Source: Gymnopus androsaceus JB14 | Taxonomy: Eukaryota > Basidiomycota > Agaricomycetes > Agaricales > Omphalotaceae | Assembly: GCA_009733575.1 (NCBI GenBank) | Contig: ML769491.1 | Span: 124,001-188,000, forward strand | Length of the DNA stretch: 64,000 nucleotides | Direction: 5' to 3' | Part shown: in pieces, positions 21,383-31,540 of the stretch | Position numbering within the stretch: position 1 is the stretch's first letter | Layout of the letters: each line of letters opens with the position of its first letter | Translations under genes and position numbers: made by a program | Notes under the pieces: generated by a model | What the model was told of the DNA's origin: nothing | The model's input: only the letters and a program-made list of their open reading frames with translations | The model's database searches: none

Positions 21383-23461
21383 ATGTCATCCCAAAACTCT
21401 ACCCTCACACCCTCCCAAACGCACGCCTTAGCTCAACTTCAAGATCTAACAAATACTACCGGAGGAGACGATTCGGACGAACTGATCGGTGTACTGACTG
21501 CTGTGGACTGGAATGTGGAAAGGGCTGCTGAGGTGATTTTCGGTGGAAGTGGCAGTGGCAGTCACGCTGGTCCGAGTACCAGTACTCCTCGATACGAAGA
21601 ATTCGACGTGGATGACTCAGAACAAAGTTTATTAAGAGATAGAGATAGAGATAGAGATTTGGTATGTATTCTTTGTATTGTAATTTAAACAACTAACAAC
21701 CTAACCTCCGTAGCCCCGTCATTCTCCCTCCCTTATAACTCAAGTCTTAACGTACCCTCTACACATCCTATCCTCCCTCTTCCGCTTCATATTCACCCTT
21801 CTCCGACTTCGAAATCCCATCCCCTATATTCCGTTTTTATCGCTGAATCCCTGGTCTCGAGGAGGAGGCTGGAATTGGACAAACCTTGGACGTGGAGGTT
21901 GGTCAGGACCACGCGCCGGACGCGGAGGGGTCGAAAGATGGATAAGAGAGCTGGAAGAAGAGACTGGTGGCGTTTGCGCCAACTCTACTACCAGCTCAAG
22001 TGATTTTACCGATGTCGGTGATTCAACAGGTATCGCTGGCCCATCGAGGATTACCCCCAGACACACTAGCTCCTCCGCGAGCAATGGCGCGAATGGGCGA
22101 CCCCTCCTACCGCCATTCGCTTCGGGCTCCTACGACTCTATCCTCCGTCTATGTTCTTCCCCACAAAATCCAAAAATTGGGTTTATAGTCCTCGTGTCGA
22201 GCGAACATACTCCTGATGATGCGGTTTTCAAGAATCAAACTCTAGCCAATAAGGAGCTGGTGGATATTTTATCAGAGGAGGTATTGGGGTCGGATGAAGA
22301 TGAACTTGGCGGAAGAAATGAAGAGGGACTGTTCATCTGCTGGGGCGGAGACGTCGTTCGAGATAAAGACGCCTACGATGCTAGTATGAAATTAGGCGCC
22401 ACGACTTTTCCTTTTGTCGCGTTTGTCGCGCTACAGGGTGGGAGGGGGTTCTCCGCTGCTGTTACTGGGTCTAGCACCACTGCGACGACAACCCCAGCTC
22501 TTACGATCCTCTCCCGCCACCTTGGTTCCTCAGCCTGTACATCCCAAGCTTTAACGACACATCTTACTTCTGTCCTTTTGCCTCGTGTTAAACCCTACTT
22601 GCGCAGGGTAAAAGTGACACATATTGCGAAGGAAAGGGAAGAAGCGTTAGCGAGGCAGGAACGTCAGCGCAACGCACAGACACAGAGTAGGGAGAGGGAA
22701 CGGGAACGGGAGTTGAGGGAAGCGCAGGATCGGGCATTTGAAGCTTCGAAGATGCGGGACTATGAACGTCTGAAGAAAAGGATGGAAGAAGAGAAGGAGA
22801 AGGCTGATAGAGAAGCAAGGATGGTCCTGGAGCAGGAGAGAGAACTGGAACAGGAAAGGAAGGAGCAGGAGAGGTTAGGATTAGGCATGGGTGGAGGGTG
22901 TGGTTTAGAGACGTGGTCGGCAGTTCAAACGGGCCAGACGTAAACGGTCAAAGCAGTCTCGACTCGAATAACGGAACCCGCAATCCAGACGACGTGAACA
23001 CAGTCCGAATTGCAATTCGACTCCCAGACGGTAAAAGACTCATGAAGAGGTTTGGGAAAGATGATACGTTGGATTTGGTTTATGCATGGGTTGATGCGGA
23101 GTTGGGATCTTCCTCTACGCCAGCGTCAGGAGGTAGCTTGACAGAGACACAGTCGTATTCATTTCCCGCCTTGCACTCACTTCTGGCGTCCTTACCCTCC
23201 TCTTCCTCGAATGCGACTACGCCGCAACAACAGTGGTGGGGCTTCACCCTCCATACATCATACCCCCGGAAAGCGATCCCTTGGACTCCAAATGTCAGCT
23301 TGAACGATGTTGAGGTGCTCAGCGGTGTGGGCGGAGGTGGGCAAATTGTGGTTGAGATGAGCCAGCGTCGTAATGCCAGTAGGAATGGGAAAGGGAAGGG
23401 GAAAGCTAAGAGGGAGGATGAAGACGATGGTTATGTGACGGAGAGTTCTGATGAAGAGTAA
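21383..23461 (+). CDS. UBA-UAS-UBX domain protein (FAF2/Ubx2-like)
   Basis: This resembles ER or lipid-droplet adaptors that recruit the Cdc48/p97 ATPase to ubiquitinated proteins. Exon 1 (21383-21661) gives a UBA-like helix bundle (LIGVLTAVDWNVERAAEVIF) and an Arg-Asp repeat. Exon 2 (21714-23461) opens with a membrane hairpin (YPLHILSSLFRFIFTLLRL). A thioredoxin-like UAS domain follows (KELVDILSEEVLG, FICWGGDV, TTFPFVAFVALQ), then a long charged coiled coil rich in EREREREL. It ends with a UBX fold (VRIAIRLPDGKRLMKRFGKD and LNDVEVLSGVGGGGQIVVEM). Near 22890 the frame needs one extra base to join the coiled coil to WRVWFRDVVG; the exon total of 2027 is one short of whole codons. Confidence 0.85.
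21637..21658 (+). repeat. AGAGAT hexamer microsatellite inside a coding exon
   Basis: About three and a half copies of AGAGAT encode alternating Arg and Asp, directly before the exon 1 donor of the UBX gene. A change in copy number would keep the frame. Confidence 0.7.
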
Positions 23462-23635
23462 TAGAACTGTAACGCAGAAAGGATCTGGGTAGGGACGTGG
23501 CTTCAAGTTTGCGATTTCGTTTGTTTATTAAATTTACTGTTTTACGTATGGGACGCGGAGAAGGAATGAGCGGATCGTTTCGTCACCACGCACGTCAAAA
23601 AAAATCCATTCTTTTTTTCGAACCATCATCAACTC

Positions 23636-25033
23636 ATGCTGTTTCCCAATGAGCTCGTAGACTGCATCCTCGAAAACCTCTACCTTGATACACCTACACT
23701 TCTTAACTGTGCCTTGGTCGGAAAAGCTTGGGTTCGGCCTTCACAGCGTGGCATCTTCCGAGCAATAATTCTCGAATTCCCATTGCCGGCTCCCTACGCC
23801 TCTGATGCAGGCATGTACTTTGTTTCCTCGGGTACTATGTGATGCAGAATTGACAATTCCTGTAACTACAGAATACTCAGTCGTAAATGACTATGTAAAC
23901 ACCTGCGAACACTTTGTTGCACTGTTTGATCGCGATGCGAAACCTCATCTGGCATCCTATGTCCAGTCCCTAGAGCTACGAAGATTCTGCGAACCAGAAC
24001 AGGACGCTTTGCACGCTGTCACAGCCAAGGTCATTCAACGTCTAACTGATGTGAAGAAACTATCTCTATTTCGCGTTAATTGGGACTCGTATACGCTTTC
24101 ACCTTTGCTCAAGGAAACGTTGGCAGAAGTGTTCAAGGCTCCTTCCCTAAATGAAGTCTCGTCTGTGCAGTCTTGCCCATTTCCTGAACTAGCATATTTG
24201 TTGAGCCATGCTGCTCACTTGAAAGTGCTAAATGTTGATGAGGGCTGGGTTAGTGGTGACTCCGACTCCGAGGATGACGATGACGAGAACCGACTAGTCG
24301 GGCCACTAATAGTAGACACTGGCGTTAACCCACCTCATTCTATACTTCTTGATGAATTGCGGATCGGCAACTCAGGCCTCATTTATCTCTTCATATCTTG
24401 GCTCCGACAAGACTCGTGCCCATTTCTGGCTCAGAATCTACAATCTTTGGAGATCCATTGGCGGATAAATCGGGATGTACTTCAATATCTTGGCAGTAAT
24501 CTCAAAGAATTGAGCTGCAGCCTATCCAGTGGGTAAGCAAGGCTCAAACTTTCTATCCCCCTTGCTTCCTAGCATCTGAATCACATACTTACCTTTCACA
24601 CATAGACTTATCTTTCGACGCCTGGGTTAAATATAATCTTGCTCATGCCCATCTTGGAGACACACCCAACCTACGCAATCTACATTTGAAGAACCTTCTC
24701 TATTCAGGATTTCCTTGCCTTTGGATTGAGGCCCTCTTCCGGCCTCTCCTGAATCGGGATGGAAACAAGTTTCCTCTCCAATATTTCGCCATTGATATAG
24801 GCTTCCATCATTGTATTGACCCATTGGTGGATGGCCACTGGGACGCATGGACTGCGATCGATACACTCCTTCAGAGCTCCGAGTTTTCTCCTCTCGAGGC
24901 AGTGGTTTTCAGGCTCATGTCGTTAAAGGAGTCGCTTTCGAGTAATGTGATGGAGTCACTGAAGAGGGCACTTCCGTTTTTGGAGAAGACGGGGAAGCTG
25001 AGTGTGATCGTGCTAAAGGAGGAGAATTTGTAG
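23636..25033 (+). CDS. F-box protein, third subfamily
   Basis: This starts MLFPNELVDCILENLYLDTP, a classic F-box opening, with LLNCALVGKAWVRPSQRGIF and EFPLPAPYASDA. The main body (from about 23805) reads VIQRLTDVKKLSLFRVNW and later SLEIHWRINRDVLQYLGSN, a Leu-rich substrate-binding type. A last part from about 24612 reads LSFDAWVKYNLAHAHLGDTP and ends KLSVIVLKEENL. The three parts are in different frames; a GTAAGC intron joins the second and third, while the first junction near 23810 needs an intron or indel I could not settle. A degraded relative lies at 27910. Confidence 0.65.
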
Positions 25034-25401
25034 TATGTTTTGTAGTTGTTCCGAATTATAACTAGTCATATCATCTGAATACTGATCACTTGCATTTATT
25101 GCTTAGCGCGCAGAGAGTCGCAATGTATCCATTTGGGTCTCACTTGAGCTTGTCACTTCGGATTCAGAGCCATGAACGCGGAGAAGATAAGTAAGAAATT
25201 CAGTGACTCATGTGAGGTACAAAGGTCGTGCTAAGGTCATGAGTCGCACCGCGAGTCAGCGCTCATCGTACAAGAATTGAAGAACCGTGGAGTTAAAGAT
25301 CCTAACCGGGGCCGTAGTAACAATATACAGTGTACCTATCTTTGCAGGAGTACTCCAGATTCAAGAAAAATATAACTTCGAGGATCGTTGATAATGAATA
25401 A
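25034..25401. other. Intergenic between convergent genes
   Basis: Nothing recognisable is present; no frame longer than a few dozen codons is supported. Confidence 0.4.
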
Positions 25402-27123
25402 TTAGGCCCAGTCTGAGTCACTTTGAATGTCCAAAAACAAACCAGATTTTTGCAGCTCGGCCAAATAGGTATCAAAGAAATTTAAATCCATCTGGTGAGA
25501 CTGAGCCTCTGTCTCCCCTGGGCGAAGAGACCTCCGGTTCACTACAAGAATCAATTCTTGTAAACCAGATATCTCAATGGCCCCAGTAGCGGATCGAACA
25601 ACTGAGCACCGTGACTCCACAAGCTGAGCAATGCTCAGACACAAGGAGCGCTGCGAGTGCCCACGCCAACTATAGTGCCAATGAAGTTTTAACAAGCGAA
25701 GATTGGGAACCAGGCAGGAACCATCTCCGTTTGGCTTTAGATGCAGGATGAAGGATTCCATGTTTCTAGCTTCTTGGAAAGTAATGGTGAGATTAACAAG
25801 AGTGGTGCAGTGTTGGATCATGAAATCAATAATTCCCTGCTGCATAGGGTGAAACAGGTGGTCTACTCTAAGAGTCCGCAGCTCCGACTGTGAGTGAAGA
25901 AGTATTGAAGAGAGCTGTGCAACATCTTTGAATGGATCTTGACCTTTATCACCATGCGCAGTGATTTGCAAGTTGGTTAAAGATGGGAGACGAAGGAAGC
26001 GCCAGGCCTCCCATTGGAAATCAAAAGTCGTGGAAGATACCTTGAGTTCCGAAAGTGCTGAGTTGTAATTCATTCCTCCTAACAATGCATCACCAGCTGC
26101 ATCACTCTCCGAGAGCATAAAGCCCCGAATATTGAGAGTTTGGAGAACAGGAATTCGGCAAAGCATGTGTGCAATAGATTTCCCAATAAAGACGTCGAGT
26201 GACATCGTCTTTAAATGTGAGAAATCTGCATTATGAGACGACCAGCAAAACTGAGTCCCGGAAAAGGTATCCAATCGGGGGCAAAGCGAAAAGGTTTGAA
26301 AGAAGAGCGCTATTAATTCTTCAGCCGACCAAGGTAGTATTGTCTGGAGATCTACCATCGCAGGAAATCTTCCTGTCTGCGCTCGACTTGGCTGCGAATC
26401 GGAAGGCTTGCTCAGCCTGAAAAGAAATTTCGAGATCCAATTCCGAGCAAGAGATGGATTGCGTGGAATCTTCAGACTGACTCGATACCATCTCATCGAG
26501 TTATCCAATAACATATCTGTTACACCACGGTCCTCCAGGCTGGACCCATGAAGGTAATCATAGTCAAAACTGAGCAAGTGATCACCCGAGTGTGAAATAT
26601 ACTCCAGCAATATTTGGCGCTGCCCGGCAGACAGACGATCCGGTGTCGACACACTCAGGGAAGACCATAGAATTGGGCAGGAATGTACGATGGTCCGCCA
26701 GAGGGAGCAGACCCATGAAAGTTTGAGTGCCGGCCAGCGAGAGCTCGCCCTCGAGTGTAACTTGAGAGCATAACCATTCTCATAGCAGTGAAATGTGAAA
26801 ATCTCATGCAAGATTTCCAGAGGCACTGATCGTAAGGGTGCAGAGACCAAGCATCGTGCATTTTCGTAGCGACGCTGCAAATTATCCCGTGTATTCTTCA
26901 AACCGAGTAGCAGACGTTCCATCTCTGCAATGGCTTTGGCATATGCAGCCAGATTATCTGGGGTCTCGGCGAGGAAAATGCTGATCTGCGCAAGGTTATC
27001 AGGATCATTGACACCGCTCCGAAGTTGAGACACAATCGACTGATCCAAATTATCTGGTGGATTACTACTGAGATGGTCAAGCTTCGAAGAGCAGTTGGCA
27101 CAAAGAAGAGATGTGTCTTGCAT
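25402..27123 (-). CDS. F-box-like protein, second subfamily, 573 aa
   Basis: This is a single exon with the first ATG at 27123 (MQDTSLLCANCSSKLDH). A CxxC pair lies at residues 8-11. A coiled coil (AIAEMERLLLGLKNTRDNLQ, about 68-95) precedes the F-box APLRSVPLEILHEIFTFHC (about 100-120) and WVCSLWRTIVHSCPILWSSL. The C-terminal half is Leu-rich and ends LAELQKSGLFLDIQ. It is related to the gene at 43657 over its full length, but clearly diverged, and only distantly to subfamily A-E. The presumed role is an SCF substrate receptor. Confidence 0.87.
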   Translation of the reverse strand: MQDTSLLCANCSSKLDHLSSNPPDNLDQSIVSQLRSGVNDPDNLAQISIFLAETPDNLAAYAKAIAEMERLLLGLKNTRDNLQRRYENARCLVSAPLRSVPLEILHEIFTFHCYENGYALKLHSRASSRWPALKLSWVCSLWRTIVHSCPILWSSLSVSTPDRLSAGQRQILLEYISHSGDHLLSFDYDYLHGSSLEDRGVTDMLLDNSMRWYRVSLKIPRNPSLARNWISKFLFRLSKPSDSQPSRAQTGRFPAMVDLQTILPWSAEELIALFFQTFSLCPRLDTFSGTQFCWSSHNADFSHLKTMSLDVFIGKSIAHMLCRIPVLQTLNIRGFMLSESDAAGDALLGGMNYNSALSELKVSSTTFDFQWEAWRFLRLPSLTNLQITAHGDKGQDPFKDVAQLSSILLHSQSELRTLRVDHLFHPMQQGIIDFMIQHCTTLVNLTITFQEARNMESFILHLKPNGDGSCLVPNLRLLKLHWHYSWRGHSQRSLCLSIAQLVESRCSVVRSATGAIEISGLQELILVVNRRSLRPGETEAQSHQMDLNFFDTYLAELQKSGLFLDIQSDSDWA

Positions 27124-27418
27124 ATCCGATTCAGTAGCCGTTGTTGAAAGTTTTCTCAAGATCTGGACACGATATCAAGCTGTGAGATGGAAATAAGCCT
27201 ACCAAGTGCAAAAACTCACTACGTGGCAGATCAACGTTCGAGCAGAGATGATCAACTATAACTCACGTGTGATAAAATATGCCAATCTGGGAAGTTGGCG
27301 CCGTGAAAGCTCATCGACCAACATGCTCTGTGATAAGTCTTCCGTAGACAGAACGGTAGTACACGATCATAAATGAAGTGTATAACTTGTGATTGAGACG
27401 AACCATATTCTTTCTACC

Positions 27419-27625
27419 GTCGAGTTGAAGAGTCTCACGAGTCAAGGCTCTATTTATATCCTCAGCACAAGCTCTTCCGCTTGGAGGCAAATTAGCAATT
27501 TCCTTTCAGGAAGGCGCCGATAATTCACAAACCTCATTGAGGCTCTGATTTTTCCCATTCGAATCTCCTCCGGAGGCGCGCGCGGAAATATTTGTACAGC
27601 GTATTCCAACTGACTCCATGCATTC
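27419..27625 (+). pseudogene. Relic of an A-E type F-box gene
   Basis: The sequence can be aligned by eye with the coding start of F-box B: a segment like GAGTTGAAGAGTCTC, then the coiled-coil region, then TCTCCTCCGGAGGCG and GAAATATTTGTACAGCG, which match the F-box core coding for PPETLAEIFVQC. No frame survives across it. Confidence 0.7.
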
Positions 27626-27915
27626 GAAAAGTACCACTCATTCTAACTACCATCTGTTAAAGAATTCAGGTGGAAAACCGTTCATCGACTCCATCCATTT
27701 ACGATCCCTGCGCTTCCTTTGCTAAAAATATACTGGTGGCAAGATACCAACAAAATATCTTCCTTTTTACCTTCAAGTTACACCATTGGAGTTGCACAGG
27801 TTGATTTGTATTATGTCCTTGGTGAGAACTCGCTTCGTTAATCTGTTTCGTTTTCGCTTTACGCTTTACTTAGAAGTCCGCCCACCATCTAAATACCTAA
27901 GTATGCGACATCACC

Positions 27916-28960
27916 ACGGTCCAGACTCATGCTGCTACCCAATGAAGCTCGTAGACTGCATCCTCGAAAACCTCTGCCTCGATACACCTACACTTCTTAA
28001 TTGTGCCTTGGTCGGAAAAGCTTGGGTTCGGTCTTCACAGCGTGGCATCTTCCGAGAAATAGTTCTCGAATTCCCATTGTCGGCTCCCTAGGCCTCTGAT
28101 GAAGGCATGTACTTAGTGTACTAATGCCGATTGAACTGACAATGATTGTCGATGTAATAACAGAATACTTAGTGTCATGAATGACTATGTAAAGCACCTG
28201 TACATGTTCGATGCCAAACTTCATGCTACTTCATGTGGCATTGTATGCCCGTCGCTCCATAGAGCTCCGAAGATTTCCAACCAGAACGGAACGCTTTGCA
28301 GGCTTTTGCAGCAAGGATTATTCAACGTCTCACTAATGTGAAAAAACTACTGTATCGTTCTCTGAGGTTAATTGAAACTTATACGACCTTTCGCCTTTGC
28401 TTGAGGGAGTGTTAACAGAAGTGTTCAAGGCTCCTTCCCTAAATGAAGTTTCGTCTGTGCAGTCCTGCGATTTCTTCAATTGACATCTCTGTTGAGCCAT
28501 GCTGCTCATTTAAAGGTGCTGAATGTTGATGAGTTCTAGGGTACCAGGCGACCACGAGGCTCAACTGCCAGTAGACACTAGCGTTAACCCACCTCGTTTT
28601 GTACCACTTCATGAATTGCGGCTCGGCGACTCAAGTCTCATTTACCCTCATATCTGGTTCCGACAAGACTCATGCTCATGCTCATTTCAGGTTCAGAGTT
28701 TCTACAATCTGCCAAAGATGGATAACCCTCGCGCTCGAATCTCCCTGAAATATCTTCCCTTATCAACTCCATCCAGTGCACTCAATTACGATCCCGCTGC
28801 TCCCTTTGTCAATAATATACTAGTGGCTTTCCTACAGACCCTGTTCCGTGGCCTCAGTTACAACAGATTCGAGTCATCACAGTTTCTCAATGGTATTTTG
28901 AAGAAGACGATATCTTTGAGTTGGATACGTCCAGGCTTTAGGAATACGAGAGCCTGAATA
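27916..28960 (+). pseudogene. Degraded copy of the third-subfamily F-box gene
   Basis: This is collinear with 23620-24480. It contains the same segments for DCILENLCLDTPTLLNCAL and GKAWVRSSQRGIFREIVLEF, CAAGGCTCCTTCCCTAAATG near 28429 and AGACACTAGCGTTAACCCAC near 28575. An inserted base changes MLLPNE to a different frame, TAG interrupts SAPY near 28090, and several deletions follow. It lies 4.3 kb downstream of the live gene in the same orientation, so it looks like a tandem duplicate. Confidence 0.8.
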
Positions 28961-29020
28961 CGAGCTAGCCAGTGATATTACACTGTCTTTCTCCTGCTTC
29001 AGTGCGTAACTTCAAACGGA

Positions 29021-30869
29021 ATGGACTGGTCACTGTTTCGCAAGTCGATTCGCTTGAGTTCATTTCTTCGTGTAGAGAAGATTCATACTACGCCTCGAAA
29101 TTTACATAAATGCACAGAAGATACGCGATGGTCAAGCGCGGCGGTCTATCCGACGCCACAGGTCACATGTGGCGTGGTTCCAAGCGCTTCGCCTTCTTCT
29201 TCCCCGACGACGATGCCCACAGCATTAATGGGGTCGCATGGGGTAACTTTGCTATCTATGCCCTCGTCAGTGCCATCCACCTCGAATTCTTCTTATTCTG
29301 TTTCGCCTTATTCTATATTATCGCCATCTATCTCGTCATCACTCTCATCCAATCCATCGCCATCGCCACTGGACCAACTTTTGACTTCCATCCGCCATTT
29401 ACTCTCTCGGGCTCTCTCTTTACCATGCTCTACAGCAGCCCAGGCTTTTACCCAGCTTGTACAACCAACTTTGAGGTTCCAGCTGGCTTTGGACGCGTTA
29501 TTGCCGGTTTTGGAGGCTTCAAATGCTAATGATCACAGCCAAGTAGCTCAGCGAATTCTCGCTTCTTTTATTCTATTTTCATTATATGCGCCTCACCCGA
29601 TCTCTATCAACCCGTTTAGATCAGCGCTGTTTGTAACGTTTGTAAACGAGAGGGAGAAGGCAGTTGGCATTGCCAACTCTAACGGCGCAGTGAATGGAAA
29701 TATCGATGGTAGAGACGTTTCGGCCAGCGAGCAGCTCGTTTGGGTCCTCTGGAAGATTCTACGAGGAGACGGGAACGATATTGGTCCCTACACCCCTTTG
29801 ACACTTGCTCGCTCACCGCTACCTCCCAAGTTGGCCGCAATTAATCTCTTTCTGGACGATAGTGATGATAACGATTTGTGCGTGCTTGGATGAAAAATAC
29901 ATGTATCATGAACCAACACCTTTTTTCAGAGATTTTTCTTCTTTTACTTCCGCCAGCAAAGCAGGCTCTGGCTCGACTTCTGATACTAATATTATTACTA
30001 ACGCCAATCCAACCACCAACAACTCCTCGACGCTCGTTACTTCCTCTGATGATCTTGAAGATGCGGCGATCGCACACGGCATGAATCTCGTTCTTGCCGC
30101 CCGTGAACGGGTGTTATCTCTCTCTGAGCGACGTATGCTCGAGCCCATCCTGCCTACGCTCGCAACATCGGGTATCATCACAACATTCGATTTGGCGTCA
30201 ATTGTCACGCTCAATCCCGATGTGGCGTATCCCCTTTTCGTCGAGCTACTAATTTCCTCCTCATCCTCATCTTCCACTCCTTCCAAATTCTTGGACATCC
30301 TGGAAATCCTTCCCTACCTCCCTCCCACTCTATCCGCATTTGATTTGATGGGAAGGCTCCTGCGGGATACGCGTCTGATTCCCATTCCCAGTGCGATTCC
30401 GGTGCATACCACTCACGCCGATCAGAAAAAAATCTCTCTGGGAAAACTTATCCAATCTCAGGTCCTGGCTAGGTTCATACATGAATGTATCGAACGTTTT
30501 GAAAGAGAAGAGCGGGAACGGGAGCGGACGTCGCTCGAGTCAGGGCCTAGCTCTGGAGGCAGCGATGGTGGTGATTCATGGGGGCGTGGAGTACGGAATC
30601 TGTGTAGATTCTACCTCTCCCTCATCAAACTCGATATCGTACCAAGCTCGAACTCGAGCTCGGCGCGGCATTATCCATCGTCATCCGGTACTAAATCAAG
30701 CGCTTACAACAACAACGGCTATGATTACGATTACGAATACGAATACGACTCCTTCCCAGCAGAATCGGACTCGATCGAAATTGCGCACTTTGCGTTAAGG
30801 AACTCGAGGTTTGAAGAGGCAAGGTTGCTTTATGGAGTGCTGGCAACTGGGAGGCTGGATGGTATGTGA
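29021..30869 (+). CDS. CNOT11-like subunit of the CCR4-NOT complex
   Basis: CNOT11 docks on the NOT1 scaffold of the cytoplasmic mRNA deadenylase. Two exons fit: 29021-29877 and 29930-30869 (52-bp intron, GTGCGT to TTTCAG), 598 residues. The N-terminal part shows AAQAFTQLVQPTLRFQLALD and an ASFILFSLYAPHPISINPF helix. The C-terminal DUF2363-like region shows TTFDLASIVTLNPDVAYPLF, LDILEILPYLPPTLSAFDLM, SQVLARFIHECIERFE, VRNLCRFYLSLIKLDIV and IAHFALRNSRFEEARLLYGV. Low-complexity linkers are rich in Ser, Thr and Asn, with a run of Tyr-Asp/Glu near residue 570. The exact ATG is uncertain because the first 60 residues look unlike the family. A GTATGT at 30863 could be a donor for a further short exon. 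Confidence 0.75.
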
Positions 30870-31540
30870 ATTGGCTTGGTGGCTAGCAGCGAAGGGTTCC
30901 TATGAAATTCTCTACCTTACGGTACGACGGACTGATTCCACTCTCTATGCATTTATGCGTTCGCTATTTCACTTGTAGGGTTTGTATGTTTATCATATAT
31001 GTGCTGGACCAACGCCGAGCCCTACATGATATTCATTCTATGTGTCTGCTTTATGTTTGTTGCTTTACTCACCTACTCACATGCTGCTTTTGAGCATTTT
31101 TCTTTTCCTTCCAAGTTATGATATGGTAGTTAGATGTGTATTGCTCATCTGTACAGTACTTCTATGGTTGCAAGACGTATCATTATTCTCATTAAATAAT
31201 TATTGGCGGCGTCAAAATTTGAATTGCTTCTTCCTTCTCACTGCTTGAAACAGTGAATTTCGATCTAACTTTTCGAAGCAGGCGCAGCGACTCACAGCGG
31301 TTTTGGGGAGTTACTCTGTGAGAAGCTTCCATCCCTGGAGAAGGAAGGGAAACTGGTAGTGAATATGAATAGTCAACCGAGTTACCGAATACATTTATTA
31401 TAAATTAAGATGTACGTCCATACTTCTAGCGCTTATTTAACGAAATTAGAAGCTCTATCCAACGACCGTGCTATGTGCAAGAGAGCAACATTCAAGGTAT
31501 GTGTACATTGAAATACTGACTTCACGAGCGAATCCAATGC
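30870..31540. other. Intergenic between convergent genes
   Basis: No gene is supported. A final short exon of the CNOT11-like gene could lie near 31281 after GAAGCAG, but this is unproven. Confidence 0.35.

Noticed and set aside
29110..29529. A membrane protein of 139 residues in another frame of the CNOT11 gene
   Set aside because: Its hydrophobic look comes from reading Ser/Pro-rich codons out of frame; the other frame has family motifs and continues after an intron.
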